The notes beneath the pieces were generated by a model. It saw nothing but the letters and a program-made list of their open reading frames with translations. It was not told where the DNA came from and made no database searches. This document shows positions 7,679 to 17,156 of a stretch of 34,823 nt of DNA, piece by piece; within the stretch, counting starts at the first letter, position 1, and each line of letters begins with the position of its first letter. The stretch is taken from positions 1 through 34,823 of the forward strand of contig CAYUAI010000042.1 in the NCBI GenBank assembly GCA_964442745.1, in the 5' to 3' direction. The stretch is from CAYUAI01 sp964442745. GTDB lineage: Bacteria; Pseudomonadota; Gammaproteobacteria; S012-40. Made by a program: the position numbers and the translations under genes.

Positions 7679-10285
7679 TTGAACGATAAAATAATTAACG
7701 CTACAAGTACTAAAGGGGCGCTCGTGCCGACGATTGTTCAACAAGAATGTGTGACGGGGATTGTCGAACGGATTACATTTCATAGTCTGGAAACAGGGTG
7801 GTCAGTGTTGAAAGTTGCACCTTTCTCACAACCCCAGTCGCGTGTGACTGTGCTGATTCATCAAGCGAAGGTGTTTGCTGGGGCAAGTATGGCGTTTTAT
7901 GGAAGTTGGACTCAGCACCCTAAATTTGGCGAGCAATTCCGTGCCGACAGGGCTATGGAGAAAAAACCGGCAACGGCGGCGGCCTTGGAGAAATATTTAG
8001 GCTCTGGACTGATCAAAGGGGTTGGGCCAAAAACGGCGCGGGCGATTGTTAAACATTTTTCGGAGCGTACCCTGGAAGTCTTCGAAGACAACCTGGATGA
8101 GTTGTTAAATGTACCGAATATTGCGGAAAAAAAACTGACGAAAATTCGGACGTCATGGGAAGAACATCGGGCGATTCGTGATGTGATGATTTTTTTACAA
8201 TCCCATGGGATTAGCACCTTGTTTGCGGTGAAAATTTTTAAACAATATGGTCAAGATTCGATTGCCAAGGTATCAGATAACCCTTATCGTTTAGCCCGTG
8301 ATATTTATGGGATTGGTTTTTTTTCGGCAGATCGTATTGCCTTATCGATGGGGTTTGCCACGGACGGGGTACCGCGTATTCAGGCAGGGATTAAACATGT
8401 CTTGGCGAATAGCCGTGATGAGGGACATTGCTATCTGACGCAAGCGCAAATTGTTAGCAACATCCAAACTTTATTGAATCTTGATCAGCCCGAACTCACC
8501 ATTGAGCTATTGAATGATCTGTTAGCGCTCAATGAAATCAAACAGCGTTGTTTACTCATTGATAATATAGTGATTGATTGTTATTACGCTAAGTCGATTT
8601 ATCGCGATGAAACCTATGTCGCTGACAAAATCCAACAACTCATGGTCATACGACAATCGCTCGATCATGAACGGATGAGTACTTGGATCACACGGTATTG
8701 CACCAAGCAGGAAATGACCTTAAGTCAAGAGCAGCACGCGAGTGTGGTTAACATCGTGGCGGCCCCGTTTTCAATTCTGACAGGGGGACCAGGTTGCGGT
8801 AAAACCACAACCACTCGCGCATTAGTCAAATTACTTTTAGCCATGGGGAAACGGGTATTACTGGCGGCACCTACCGGTCGTGCAGCGCAGCGCATGAGCG
8901 AGGTGATCGGTCAAGAGGCGAAAACCATTCATCGTTTATTAGCGTGGGATCCGCAAAATAACGATTTCAAGAAAGGCGAAGAGGAGCCGTTGAATACGGA
9001 TTTTTTAATTGTTGATGAATGTTCCATGCTGGATATCAATTTAGCTGCCTCGTTATTGCGAGCCGTTTCGACAAATACTCAAGTCTTGTTGATTGGTGAC
9101 CCCGATCAATTACCGTCCGTTGGCGCTGGCGCAGTATTGCAAGATTTATTGTCAAGCCAGAGGGTACCGCATTTTAAACTCACCCAAATATTTCGCCAGG
9201 CAGCCCAATCCTTGATTATCAAATATGCACATAGTATCAATCAAGGCCAGATTCCAAAAATTGCATCACCCATTGCTGAACCCAATCTATGGAAACAATC
9301 AGTGGACTGTGTGTTTGTTGATGCTGATGAAGCTTCGCAAGCCCAACTCAAGTTTCTTGAACGGGCGAAGCGTGCCATTGCCACCACTCTGGATGAAGAT
9401 GGGCGTTATTACCTGAAAACCAGCAATACCATCGTGGGTCAAATGCATAAAGTTGAAGAGAGTGTCGTCGTTGAACAACTTTATGCGCCACCGACGGAGG
9501 ATACGCCGTTAAATACACCGTTATTTATTATTCCTGAAAAATTTCAGCATGTTGATTTAGCCTCATTGTCGAAAACATCAACCGATTGGCAAGCATTCAA
9601 AAGCATATTAGATAAGGTTCATCCTTGGTCTTCGTTACATTATGGATTAACCGCATTAGAGACGCTGTGTCGGCTTTATACTAAAACGTTGCCAGAAAAA
9701 CTCGGTAAGGATTGTGAAATACAAGTATTAACTCCGCAAGTCCGAGGAACCTTAGGGACCATGAATCTTAATAAAACCTTGCAATCGTTAGTCAATCCAG
9801 AACAAGAGGGGAAATTACAGATCCAAATGGGAGAGCGATTTTTTCGCCCCGCTGATCGAGTGATCCAAACTCGTAATAATTATGATCTTAAAGTCTTCAA
9901 TGGGGATATTGGCCGTATCCGTGCGATTGATCCTAGCGATTATAGTTGCTTGGTCGATTTTGGAGAACCGGTTCGACAGGTCGTTTATAAAAAAGAAGAT
10001 CTTAGTGAACTGAGTTTAGCGTATGCAATTACCATTCATAAATCACAAGGCAGTGAATTCGAAGCGGTGATTATTCCCGTGGCAACGCAACATTTTAAAA
10101 TGTTATATCGTAACTTGATATATACAGGACTCACTCGCGCTAAGCGCATGGCCGCGTTTGTCGGTCAGCGAAAAGCACTGGCGATGGCTGTCAATAGTGT
10201 GGATAATCGCCATCGCCAAACTTCATTGCAACAATTATTATCAGGGCACGGTATTTATTTAGGCAGTAAATCATCGGGTATGTAG
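7679..10285 (+). CDS. recD2: RecD2-type (RecD-like) ATP-dependent DNA helicase
   Basis: Superfamily 1B helicase acting 5' to 3' on DNA. The N-terminal part (about 20-110) is an OB-like region; GVGPKTARAIVKHF (about 114-127) and following segments are the helix-hairpin-helix repeats typical of RecD2. The Walker A motif is GGPGCGKT (368-375), Walker B is LIVDECSMLD with Asp446 and Glu447, and the C-terminal SF1 motif AITIHKSQGSEF marks the UvrD_C_2-like domain. At 868 residues it is longer than most RecD2 proteins (about 720-800); the excess lies around residues 540-680, between motor domains. The TTG start lacks a clear ribosome binding site; a GTG at residue 16 is an alternative. RecD2 proteins act in DNA repair and replication-fork processing. 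Confidence 0.93.
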   Translation: MNDKIINATSTKGALVPTIVQQECVTGIVERITFHSLETGWSVLKVAPFSQPQSRVTVLIHQAKVFAGASMAFYGSWTQHPKFGEQFRADRAMEKKPATAAALEKYLGSGLIKGVGPKTARAIVKHFSERTLEVFEDNLDELLNVPNIAEKKLTKIRTSWEEHRAIRDVMIFLQSHGISTLFAVKIFKQYGQDSIAKVSDNPYRLARDIYGIGFFSADRIALSMGFATDGVPRIQAGIKHVLANSRDEGHCYLTQAQIVSNIQTLLNLDQPELTIELLNDLLALNEIKQRCLLIDNIVIDCYYAKSIYRDETYVADKIQQLMVIRQSLDHERMSTWITRYCTKQEMTLSQEQHASVVNIVAAPFSILTGGPGCGKTTTTRALVKLLLAMGKRVLLAAPTGRAAQRMSEVIGQEAKTIHRLLAWDPQNNDFKKGEEEPLNTDFLIVDECSMLDINLAASLLRAVSTNTQVLLIGDPDQLPSVGAGAVLQDLLSSQRVPHFKLTQIFRQAAQSLIIKYAHSINQGQIPKIASPIAEPNLWKQSVDCVFVDADEASQAQLKFLERAKRAIATTLDEDGRYYLKTSNTIVGQMHKVEESVVVEQLYAPPTEDTPLNTPLFIIPEKFQHVDLASLSKTSTDWQAFKSILDKVHPWSSLHYGLTALETLCRLYTKTLPEKLGKDCEIQVLTPQVRGTLGTMNLNKTLQSLVNPEQEGKLQIQMGERFFRPADRVIQTRNNYDLKVFNGDIGRIRAIDPSDYSCLVDFGEPVRQVVYKKEDLSELSLAYAITIHKSQGSEFEAVIIPVATQHFKMLYRNLIYTGLTRAKRMAAFVGQRKALAMAVNSVDNRHRQTSLQQLLSGHGIYLGSKSSGM

Positions 10286-10425
10286 GGTTTGTTTCTGATT
10301 TTTTCGAGTTTTGCTATGTCAATGCATGGTGATGGAAGCACGTTAAAAGAAGTGACGAAAAAAATGGCTGACAATTTTAATTTCGATCGGGCTTCGCCAT
10401 GGCGTAGTTATTGAACACTACAATT

Positions 10426-10902
10426 ATGAAGTTAACTTTGATGTATATTGATTATATGAGCACACCCATCGGCGTGATAGAGATTCAAGCCTCTGAACAC
10501 GGCATCACTCAACTTGTTTTTACTGAATCAACAGACACCACCGTTAATCGCTGTGAAATGATCAATCGTTGTAAAGGGCAACTCAACGAATATTTTGGTG
10601 GGAAGCGTAGGGCGTTTAATATACCTCTGGATCAGCAGGGAACCCATTTCCAAAAAATGATCTGGGCTAAGCTGGTAGCAATACCTTTTGGTCGGGTTGT
10701 TTGTTATCGCGATATTGCTGATGCGGTGAATAATCCTAAGGCTGTTCGTGCTGTGGGCGCGGCCAATGGTAAAAACCCGATTGGAATCATTGTCCCTTGT
10801 CATCGCGTTATTGGTAGTAATGGAAACCTGACTGGCTATGCTGGCGGACTAGACCGTAAGGCTTGGTTACTAACGCATGAAGGAGGTAAATTTAAGGAAT
10901 AG
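10426..10902 (+). CDS. ogt: Methylated-DNA--protein-cysteine S-methyltransferase
   Basis: Suicide repair protein that transfers alkyl groups from O6-alkylguanine to its own cysteine. The active-site motif PCHRVIG is present, with Cys125 counted from this start, followed by the usual GNLTGYAGGLDRKAWLL segment; the DNA-binding segment GRVVCYRDIADAV is also intact. Three starts are possible: TTG 10411, ATG 10426 and ATG 10441. The last gives the N-terminus most like Ogt (MYIDYMSTPIG), but none has a strong ribosome binding site, so the start is uncertain. The protein is of single-domain Ogt size and lacks the Ada N-terminal domain. It stands alone on its strand. Confidence 0.93.
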   Translation: MKLTLMYIDYMSTPIGVIEIQASEHGITQLVFTESTDTTVNRCEMINRCKGQLNEYFGGKRRAFNIPLDQQGTHFQKMIWAKLVAIPFGRVVCYRDIADAVNNPKAVRAVGAANGKNPIGIIVPCHRVIGSNGNLTGYAGGLDRKAWLLTHEGGKFKE

Positions 10903-11070
10903 AAGCGTTTAATTCAACGCTGATGCTTAGGAATGGGCGGCGCAATTCCTTTCCGGTTTCGCCTCCGATGCCTTTGTTTACGCGTATTGCTTAATGCGAA
11001 ATCCTGACCATCGGCTGATGAATCACCCTAGGCTGAAATTATCCAAAATTTTTCCTTGCCTGACACGCAT

Positions 11071-11112
11071 AAAAAAAGCTTGATAGCTGATCCTTAAATT
11101 CAGTATCAAGCT
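11071..11112 (-). terminator. Rho-independent terminator of the DUF2892-like gene
   Basis: On the minus strand AGCTTGATA (from 11112) pairs with TATCAAGCT (to 11078); an inner CTGA/TCAG pair extends the stem with one bulged base. Seven T follow directly (11077-11071). It lies 32 bp past the stop of the minus-strand gene. Confidence 0.85.
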
Positions 11113-11143
11113 CTTAATAGGGTATCGTGTTACATCAATATAA

Positions 11144-11377
11144 TTAAATGTGGTTTTTATGCCGCATGAGTTGAATACTTTCTATTTTTTCTATTATGCT
11201 CAACATCATTGAATAAAATGGATCCCATGCAACAAGCGCCGTCAATAATGGGTACATCGCACTTAAGCAATATGCGGCTAACGTTAATGGTGTTATCGGG
11301 CTAGAGAATGCTATCACCAACAAACTAACTCCAATGATCACCCTGACAGACCGGTCTCCTGCATGTAGTTGTTTCAT
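11144..11377 (-). CDS. DUF2892-like small inner-membrane protein
   Basis: I chose the ATG at 11377 because AAGGAGAG stands 6-7 nt before it; the same frame is open further upstream but with no such signal. The 77-residue product begins MKQLHAGDRSVRVIIGV, the typical start of DUF2892 proteins (relatives of the YgaP membrane domain), followed by two transmembrane segments with a short Pro-containing turn and a DPFYSMM motif where the family often has CPLY. The cysteine of that motif is missing. Its function is unknown; relatives often sit near sulfur or redox genes, which are not seen here. A clear terminator follows. Confidence 0.8.
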   Translation of the reverse strand: MKQLHAGDRSVRVIIGVSLLVIAFSSPITPLTLAAYCLSAMYPLLTALVAWDPFYSMMLSIIEKIESIQLMRHKNHI

Positions 11378-12183
11378 CCCTGCTCTCCTTGTGTGTTCCA
11401 CGATGTTGACAATATGTCGCATGGATAAAAGCAAACTCAATACCAAATTTATTTTTCTGTTTAAAAAAATATTCTGTATTGATTTAATTATATTTTTCAA
11501 ATTTTCAGTACTTAACAAAACCTCATTAATCATCACCCCTAAGAATAAACTGTATACAATGTGAGTTTGTGTTGTTGTAAAAATAATCCATTTCATGGAA
11601 ATATTGCGACAAGCTCCCTCCATTTTAGTCCTTAGGCTAGCCACATAATCAATCGTTAGACATTGATGTACCGTACCTTTGCTGTGTGATTGTTAAAGAA
11701 AGCTATCCACATTACGCTAAAATATCAGCGAGCCTATTTATTTTTCATATAGTTACATGCTGAAGTCAACGTTGTGTTTAAGCTTGTATTTAACAAGGAG
11801 ATTGTTCGATAATATCGATTATTGATAGTCCCTCCTGTTCGTGTCGATTTACCGATGAGATGAAATGACCAGGCGTCGTTATTTAACGAATTTAATCGGA
11901 TCGCTCTGCTTTATTCTCCAACAATGACGAGTCATACAGGTTTCTCTCAATACGATAACTGCTCAAAAACACCGCTTTCGTTTTCTCTGCCATTCATCTT
12001 TTTTTACGCAAGGGGTGTCTCAAGAAAATAAAATGATCGTCGCTACTAATCTAAATGAACGGAGTTCTTTGATCATGATCATCCTCGATTTCTCAATTAA
12101 CCGAATCATTTGAATTCAATATCGTATATCCATTGCGTTTCACCGAATAGAGGTGACTTGCTACTCTTATATTTCATGCTTTC
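11378..12183. other. Intergenic region, no gene seen
   Basis: The region is AT-rich with scattered stops in all frames. It separates two diverging genes and should hold their promoters. I see no repeat or RNA gene. A GATCATGATC palindrome near 12070 is short enough to be chance. Confidence 0.4.
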
Positions 12184-12211
12184 TTGTGTCATCTAGCTAT
12201 ACTGATATAAC
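12184..12211 (+). promoter_or_regulatory. Candidate sigma70 promoter for the binding protein-kinase operon
   Basis: TTGTGT (12184-12189) and TATAAC (12206-12211) are 16 bp apart and lie about 90 bp upstream of the start codon. The match is plausible but sequences this AT-rich give chance hits. Confidence 0.3.
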
Positions 12212-12302
12212 GCACACTGCAGACGATCCAATGGCAAGCTTGAGGATAATGCTCTGCAAATAGTGAACGTTATTAATATCATGATAACAAGGGGAATTGA
12301 CC

Positions 12303-13478
12303 ATGAAATTCGGAACGAGAGGTCGTTGGCTACTCAGACATTGGGCTGCCTTGTTGTTACTGGCATCCATGATTAGCTACAATAGTTTCGTTTTTCCCCA
12401 AAATTCAAAACAAACGATCAAAGCGCTCTATATTCCCTTGGCAGATCACTATGCCGCCTTGGTGGCTTATGAACGTTATCGAGGCCAGATGAAACACGCC
12501 GATTTTCGGATCGAGCAGATGAAAAGCTGGGATCTGTTGCGGGCTTATTTTCAATCTGGCGAAGTCGATATGGCCTATGTGATGAGCCCGTTAGCGATGG
12601 ATATGTATCAGGAAAAAAACCATTTTCGCTGGGTAGGTCTGATGCATCGCGATGGTAACGCACTGGCCATTAATGATCTAATTAATCAAAAAGTGCAGCT
12701 GCCGCTTCAGCGCAGGGACCGTAAACCGAATGCTAAAGTGGCCACGGCCCTGAAACAGGTCTATCAAGAAACAGGCCATCCGACAGAAATTGGCATGCCT
12801 CATCTGTTAGCCACCCATAGCGTCGTGTTATATCGTTACCTCAAAGAACATGGTGTCCGTCTCAGTCTAAGCCCTAATACTCCAGCAGAAGTGCTAGCCA
12901 TCGCCGTGCCCCCCCCCAAATCTCCGGCCTTTATCAAAAGCAATAGTAACCGGGCGCGAGCGGCGGCCTTTGAACAATCGCTGCCCTGGGCCGACGTGGT
13001 GGAAACCGGTGGTTTTGGTCGTGTCGCCTGGTACTCTAAGGATGTTATGCCCTGGCCTCACGGTCATGTGGAGTGCATTGCCCTCGCCACTGATGGAGCC
13101 ATCGCCAATAAATTCGACGCTGTCAAAGAAGTCATGCACTACATTCACCAAGCTGGGCAGGATATTGAACAAGCAAGACAGGCGGGGGGAGAAATACTCG
13201 AGAAAATTGTTCGCATTGTCCGTAAGCATATTCCAGCCCATACCCGCAAAGCGATTATCGCCAGCCTTGACTCTGAACTACGAGTCATCAACTATCAGCA
13301 CTTAAATGTGGATAAAGCAGGTTTGAAACAGATTATGGACTTAGCCGTGGAAGGTGGCATACTCAAACAAGGTGTCAATATTGACGCTTTTGCTGATCTG
13401 CGGTTTGGTACGACAATGAGTGATATTTCAACGCAAACACTGAATACCGACCTAGGGGAACCCATCAACGATGAGTGA
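12303..13478 (+). CDS. NrtA/SsuA-like periplasmic binding protein
   Basis: The ATG at 12303 is preferred over the TTG at 12297 because AAGGGG lies 8 nt before the ATG. The 391-residue protein has an N-terminal basic-hydrophobic signal or anchor (about residues 5-30), then a two-lobed solute-binding fold of the nitrate/sulfonate/taurine family: LYIPLADHYAALVAYERY near the start of the mature protein, and SWDLLRAYFQSGEVDMAYVMSPLAM where these proteins sample the ligand site. There is no permease or ATPase gene nearby. The stop overlaps the start of the hybrid kinase gene by 8 bp, so the two are translationally coupled. The most economical reading is a ligand-sensing subunit for that kinase; the ligand is unknown. 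Confidence 0.8.
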   Translation: MKFGTRGRWLLRHWAALLLLASMISYNSFVFPQNSKQTIKALYIPLADHYAALVAYERYRGQMKHADFRIEQMKSWDLLRAYFQSGEVDMAYVMSPLAMDMYQEKNHFRWVGLMHRDGNALAINDLINQKVQLPLQRRDRKPNAKVATALKQVYQETGHPTEIGMPHLLATHSVVLYRYLKEHGVRLSLSPNTPAEVLAIAVPPPKSPAFIKSNSNRARAAAFEQSLPWADVVETGGFGRVAWYSKDVMPWPHGHVECIALATDGAIANKFDAVKEVMHYIHQAGQDIEQARQAGGEILEKIVRIVRKHIPAHTRKAIIASLDSELRVINYQHLNVDKAGLKQIMDLAVEGGILKQGVNIDAFADLRFGTTMSDISTQTLNTDLGEPINDE

Positions 13479-16400
13479 ACAATCCCTAGCCAATCGCAAG
13501 GCCCGCTACTCCCTTGGACACAACCTGTTGCTGTGGTTTCTGCTGCTGGCCTTATTGCCGTTAAGTCTGACCGCCTGGCTTGGTTATCGCCAAGCGGTTG
13601 ATGGCCTATATACAATGGTGACGCAGGAACTTGAGCGAGGCGCACGGGATAATACGCGATTTGTCCAAAACTGGTTCGACTACCGCCTTATCGATCTCAA
13701 TAGCCAAGCACAAAATCAGCGTAATGCCGAGTTGCTGTCGGTTTTGCAAGAAAGTTTTCAGGCCAGTGGCAAAAGCTTGGCCGAATTTGTTAAAAGCTAT
13801 ACCTGGGCCTCATTAGTCGATGAACGACAACACGATCTTATTACCTTCACTCGTCATTATGATTATATCTATAATCTCTTTATGCTCGACAGCGACGGCA
13901 ATATTCTATTTACAGTCGCTCGGGAATCTGATTTAGGTAGTAACCTATTTAAAGGACCTTATGCCGATACTCGCTTCGCCCATATTGCAAAAAGCAGTTT
14001 AGATTCGGGACAATCACTCTTTTCTGACTTGGAACGCTATGCCCCCTCCAACAATCTACTGACAGGCTTTCTTGCGGCCCCGATGCTGAATGAATGGGGC
14101 GATAAAATCGGTGTATTTGCCATTCAGTTGCGATTTGAGCGAATAAGTGAACTGATGCCAAAACAACACAATGAGAACACCTTAACTCACTACCTAGTAG
14201 GGGAAGATGGGTTGCTGCGTACCCCGACTAATCAGACGGAAGTAACCGATGTTTTGATTCAGCGTATTGACACAGATCAATTTAAGCTCTGGAAAAAAAA
14301 ACATGGGAAAAATTATAAATATAACGAGCAAGACCATCCTATTAATGTTGCCTTCGATTATCGTGGCCCCGCTGGCAAGCAGGTCATCGGTATACACCAA
14401 ACCGTAAAATTACCAGGGACAAACTGGGGGATGATTAGTGAAATCGATCAAGATGAAGCACTAGCGTCGGCGCATAAACTGGGAAAAATAATACTGGTTA
14501 TATTTTTGATAACTGGAGCAGTCGTTGCGGTACTGGCAATTTATCAGGCGCGACGCATTACTCGGCCGATTATCCAGCTGGCTAATGCCAGTCTGGCAGT
14601 GGCTGCAGGAGAAGTTGATCATCAGGTAACGATTAAAAGTAGCAATGAAATTGGTATTTTAGCCGGTGCATTTAATCACATGCTGGCGGTACGCCGAAAG
14701 CATGAACTCGCCCTTGAACAAAGTAGTCGAGAAACGAAAAAAGCACTGATAGAGCTTGATGAACAAAAGTTCGCCCTGGATCAGCATGCCATCGTCGCTA
14801 TCACTGATGCGCAAGGTTTCATCACTTTCGTTAATGACAAATTTTCTGAAATCAGTGGTTACCGTCGTGATGAATTGCTGGGGAAAAACCATCGAATGCT
14901 TAACTCAGGTTATCACGATGCGATATTTTTCCGAGACATGTATCGCATCATTTCCTCCGGAAAGGTTTGGCATGGTGAGATCTGTAATAAAAATAAAAAC
15001 GGTCAATATTATTGGGTGGAAACCACCATTGTGCCATTTACAAATGACCATGAAAACCCCGAAAGTTATATTGCTATCCGTACTGATATCACCGAACGCA
15101 AACAAGCTGGACTGGATTTGCTTCAGGCAAAAGAGGCGGCCGAAGCGGCGACGCGGCAAAAATCTGATTTCCTAGCGAATATGAGCCACGAAATTAGAAC
15201 ACCGATGAATGGCATCATCGGTATGACAGGGTTGCTACTCGATACTCGGCTAAATGTCAAACAGCGCAGTTATGCCGATGCAACGATAAGCTCCGCCAAT
15301 GCTTTGTTAACCATCATCAACGACATCCTGGATTATTCCAAAATTGAAGCGGGAAAAATGGAACTGGAATCCGTCCCCTTTGATTTGCAATCTCTCAGCG
15401 AAGATGTCGCAGAACTTATGGCACTAAAATGTCGGGAAAAAAATTTGGAAATGTTGTTGCGTTACAAACCAGGTACTCAACGCTTAGTGATTGGTGATCC
15501 TGGCCGAGTTCGCCAAATTCTGCTGAATTTACTCAGCAATGCCATCAAATTTACCGAGCAAGGATATATCCTGCTCACCGTAGAATCGATTGAAACAATG
15601 GATGAAAAAGTATTCTTTAACATTGCCGTACAGGATACTGGCATTGGTATCGCCGAAGACAAATTAGAGCATATATTTAATAAATTTGATCAGGAAGATA
15701 GCTCCACCACGCGTAAATATGGCGGCACTGGATTAGGGCTCAGCATATGCCAACAACTCTGTAATATGATGCATGGTGATATACAGGTCGATAGTCAGAA
15801 AGGTGAGGGTTCAACCTTCAGATTAACGATGAAGCTTAACGTAAGCGAGGAGCAACCAGCGTCCTATGCTAATCTCGGAAACTATGATCAACTCAAGGGA
15901 CTTAAAACGCTGGTTGTGGACGATACCGAAATCGCTCGCACAATTCTCATCGAGCAACTATCGGTATTGCAAATGCGACTATCCAGCGTTGATTCCGGAA
16001 AATTGGCTATTGAAACACTGAGGCAAGCCATCGCAGAAAATGATCCGTTTGACATCGTCATCACCGATTATCACATGCCGGAAATAAATGGCGAGACTTT
16101 GGTAAAACAAATTTCACAGCTTGATCTACTCGTTAATGGTGCGATGCTATTTATTACATCATCCCCACGCAAAGATGAAAGTTCGCGCCTAAAAAGCATG
16201 GGGGTTGATGGCTATCTGACCAAACCAGTTTATCCCTCTGAAGTATCACAAATTCTATCACTGGTCTGGGACACCAAACAACAAGGTCAAGATATTCCAT
16301 TAATCACCCGCCACACGATCAGGGAAGCTAAAACCGGTGGACGTAAAAAATCGCTTTTCACCGATACTCAAATATTGTTAACCGAAGATAACCCCATCAA

Positions 16401-17154
16401 TGTGATGGTGGCTACTGAATTGCTTGAGGGTTATGGTTGCACGGTAACCCCCGCCGGCAACGGGCGAGAAGCATTAATGATGATAAAAGAACGCCGTTTT
16501 GATTTAATATTTATGGATTGCCAAATGCCTGAGATGGATGGTTTTGAAGCAACTGCAGCAATTCGAAAACACCAGACTAACAATGTGGCTGAACAAACCC
16601 CGATTATTGCATTTACTGCAAACGCTATGAAATCGGACCAGGAAAAATGTTTAAATGCCGGCATGGATGATTACATATCCAAGCCGGTGAACCAAGAATC
16701 GCTAGAAAATGTGTTGGCTAAATGGTTGCCTCATAAATTACAGAAGGTAATGAATCATCAGGAAGAGGAACAAGGGCAGAGCATTAAAATCTTCGCTGAA
16801 TATTCCGAGGCCTTGGATCTAGAGGTCTTTTATAAACTCAAGAAAATATTTGGTGAAAAATTTTCCTCGGCGATAGAACAACACACTCAAAATTCCCATA
16901 AAAATGTTAAGTGCGTGGAAACCGCGATTCAACAAGGCGATTTTAAAACACTCGAAAGAGCTGCACATTCCTTAAAAGGGTCCAGTGCACAATTCGGTGC
17001 AATATATTTAAGTGCCGTTGCCGTTAATATGGAGACATTGGCAAAAAGTGAAGAACTGGATAAAGCTTCGATACTATTAGCCGAGCTTAAAACAGCGCAG
17101 GAACAAGTGGCTCACGCCATGTTGCAACAAATAGATGAACGAATTGATGGTTAG
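13471..17154 (+). CDS. Hybrid sensor histidine kinase (Cache-type sensor-HAMP-PAS-HisKA-HATPase-REC-REC-HPt)
   Basis: This 1227-residue membrane kinase holds a whole phosphorelay. In order: a transmembrane helix (about 17-38), a large periplasmic sensor of double-Cache type (about 40-340), a second transmembrane helix (about 341-361), HAMP (about 362-415), PAS with PAC (about 440-547), HisKA with phosphoacceptor His573 in NMSHEIRTPMNG, HATPase (about 620-790), receiver 1 (Asp866 in ITDYHMP), receiver 2 (Asp1016 in MDCQMPEMDGFEA) and an HPt domain (His1166 in AHSLKGSSAQFGA). It is a BarA/ArcB-like architecture and lacks an output domain, so a separate DNA-binding or enzymatic regulator must exist elsewhere. 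It overlaps the binding protein gene by 8 bp. Its stop lies 2 bp from that of the convergent kinase gene. Confidence 0.95.
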   Translation: MSEQSLANRKARYSLGHNLLLWFLLLALLPLSLTAWLGYRQAVDGLYTMVTQELERGARDNTRFVQNWFDYRLIDLNSQAQNQRNAELLSVLQESFQASGKSLAEFVKSYTWASLVDERQHDLITFTRHYDYIYNLFMLDSDGNILFTVARESDLGSNLFKGPYADTRFAHIAKSSLDSGQSLFSDLERYAPSNNLLTGFLAAPMLNEWGDKIGVFAIQLRFERISELMPKQHNENTLTHYLVGEDGLLRTPTNQTEVTDVLIQRIDTDQFKLWKKKHGKNYKYNEQDHPINVAFDYRGPAGKQVIGIHQTVKLPGTNWGMISEIDQDEALASAHKLGKIILVIFLITGAVVAVLAIYQARRITRPIIQLANASLAVAAGEVDHQVTIKSSNEIGILAGAFNHMLAVRRKHELALEQSSRETKKALIELDEQKFALDQHAIVAITDAQGFITFVNDKFSEISGYRRDELLGKNHRMLNSGYHDAIFFRDMYRIISSGKVWHGEICNKNKNGQYYWVETTIVPFTNDHENPESYIAIRTDITERKQAGLDLLQAKEAAEAATRQKSDFLANMSHEIRTPMNGIIGMTGLLLDTRLNVKQRSYADATISSANALLTIINDILDYSKIEAGKMELESVPFDLQSLSEDVAELMALKCREKNLEMLLRYKPGTQRLVIGDPGRVRQILLNLLSNAIKFTEQGYILLTVESIETMDEKVFFNIAVQDTGIGIAEDKLEHIFNKFDQEDSSTTRKYGGTGLGLSICQQLCNMMHGDIQVDSQKGEGSTFRLTMKLNVSEEQPASYANLGNYDQLKGLKTLVVDDTEIARTILIEQLSVLQMRLSSVDSGKLAIETLRQAIAENDPFDIVITDYHMPEINGETLVKQISQLDLLVNGAMLFITSSPRKDESSRLKSMGVDGYLTKPVYPSEVSQILSLVWDTKQQGQDIPLITRHTIREAKTGGRKKSLFTDTQILLTEDNPINVMVATELLEGYGCTVTPAGNGREALMMIKERRFDLIFMDCQMPEMDGFEATAAIRKHQTNNVAEQTPIIAFTANAMKSDQEKCLNAGMDDYISKPVNQESLENVLAKWLPHKLQKVMNHQEEEQGQSIKIFAEYSEALDLEVFYKLKKIFGEKFSSAIEQHTQNSHKNVKCVETAIQQGDFKTLERAAHSLKGSSAQFGAIYLSAVAVNMETLAKSEELDKASILLAELKTAQEQVAHAMLQQIDERIDG

Positions 17155-17156
17155 CC

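Noticed and set aside
10316..10414. 32-codon open frame just before ogt
   Set aside because: Short, without a ribosome binding site or similarity; its stop overlapping a possible TTG start is probably chance.
11378..11644. Longer N-terminus for the DUF2892-like protein
   Set aside because: The Shine-Dalgarno sequence and the conserved family start both point to the ATG at 11377.
12894..13645. Several 100-residue frames opposite or inside the binding protein and kinase genes
   Set aside because: They are shadows of strongly supported genes and have no family similarity.
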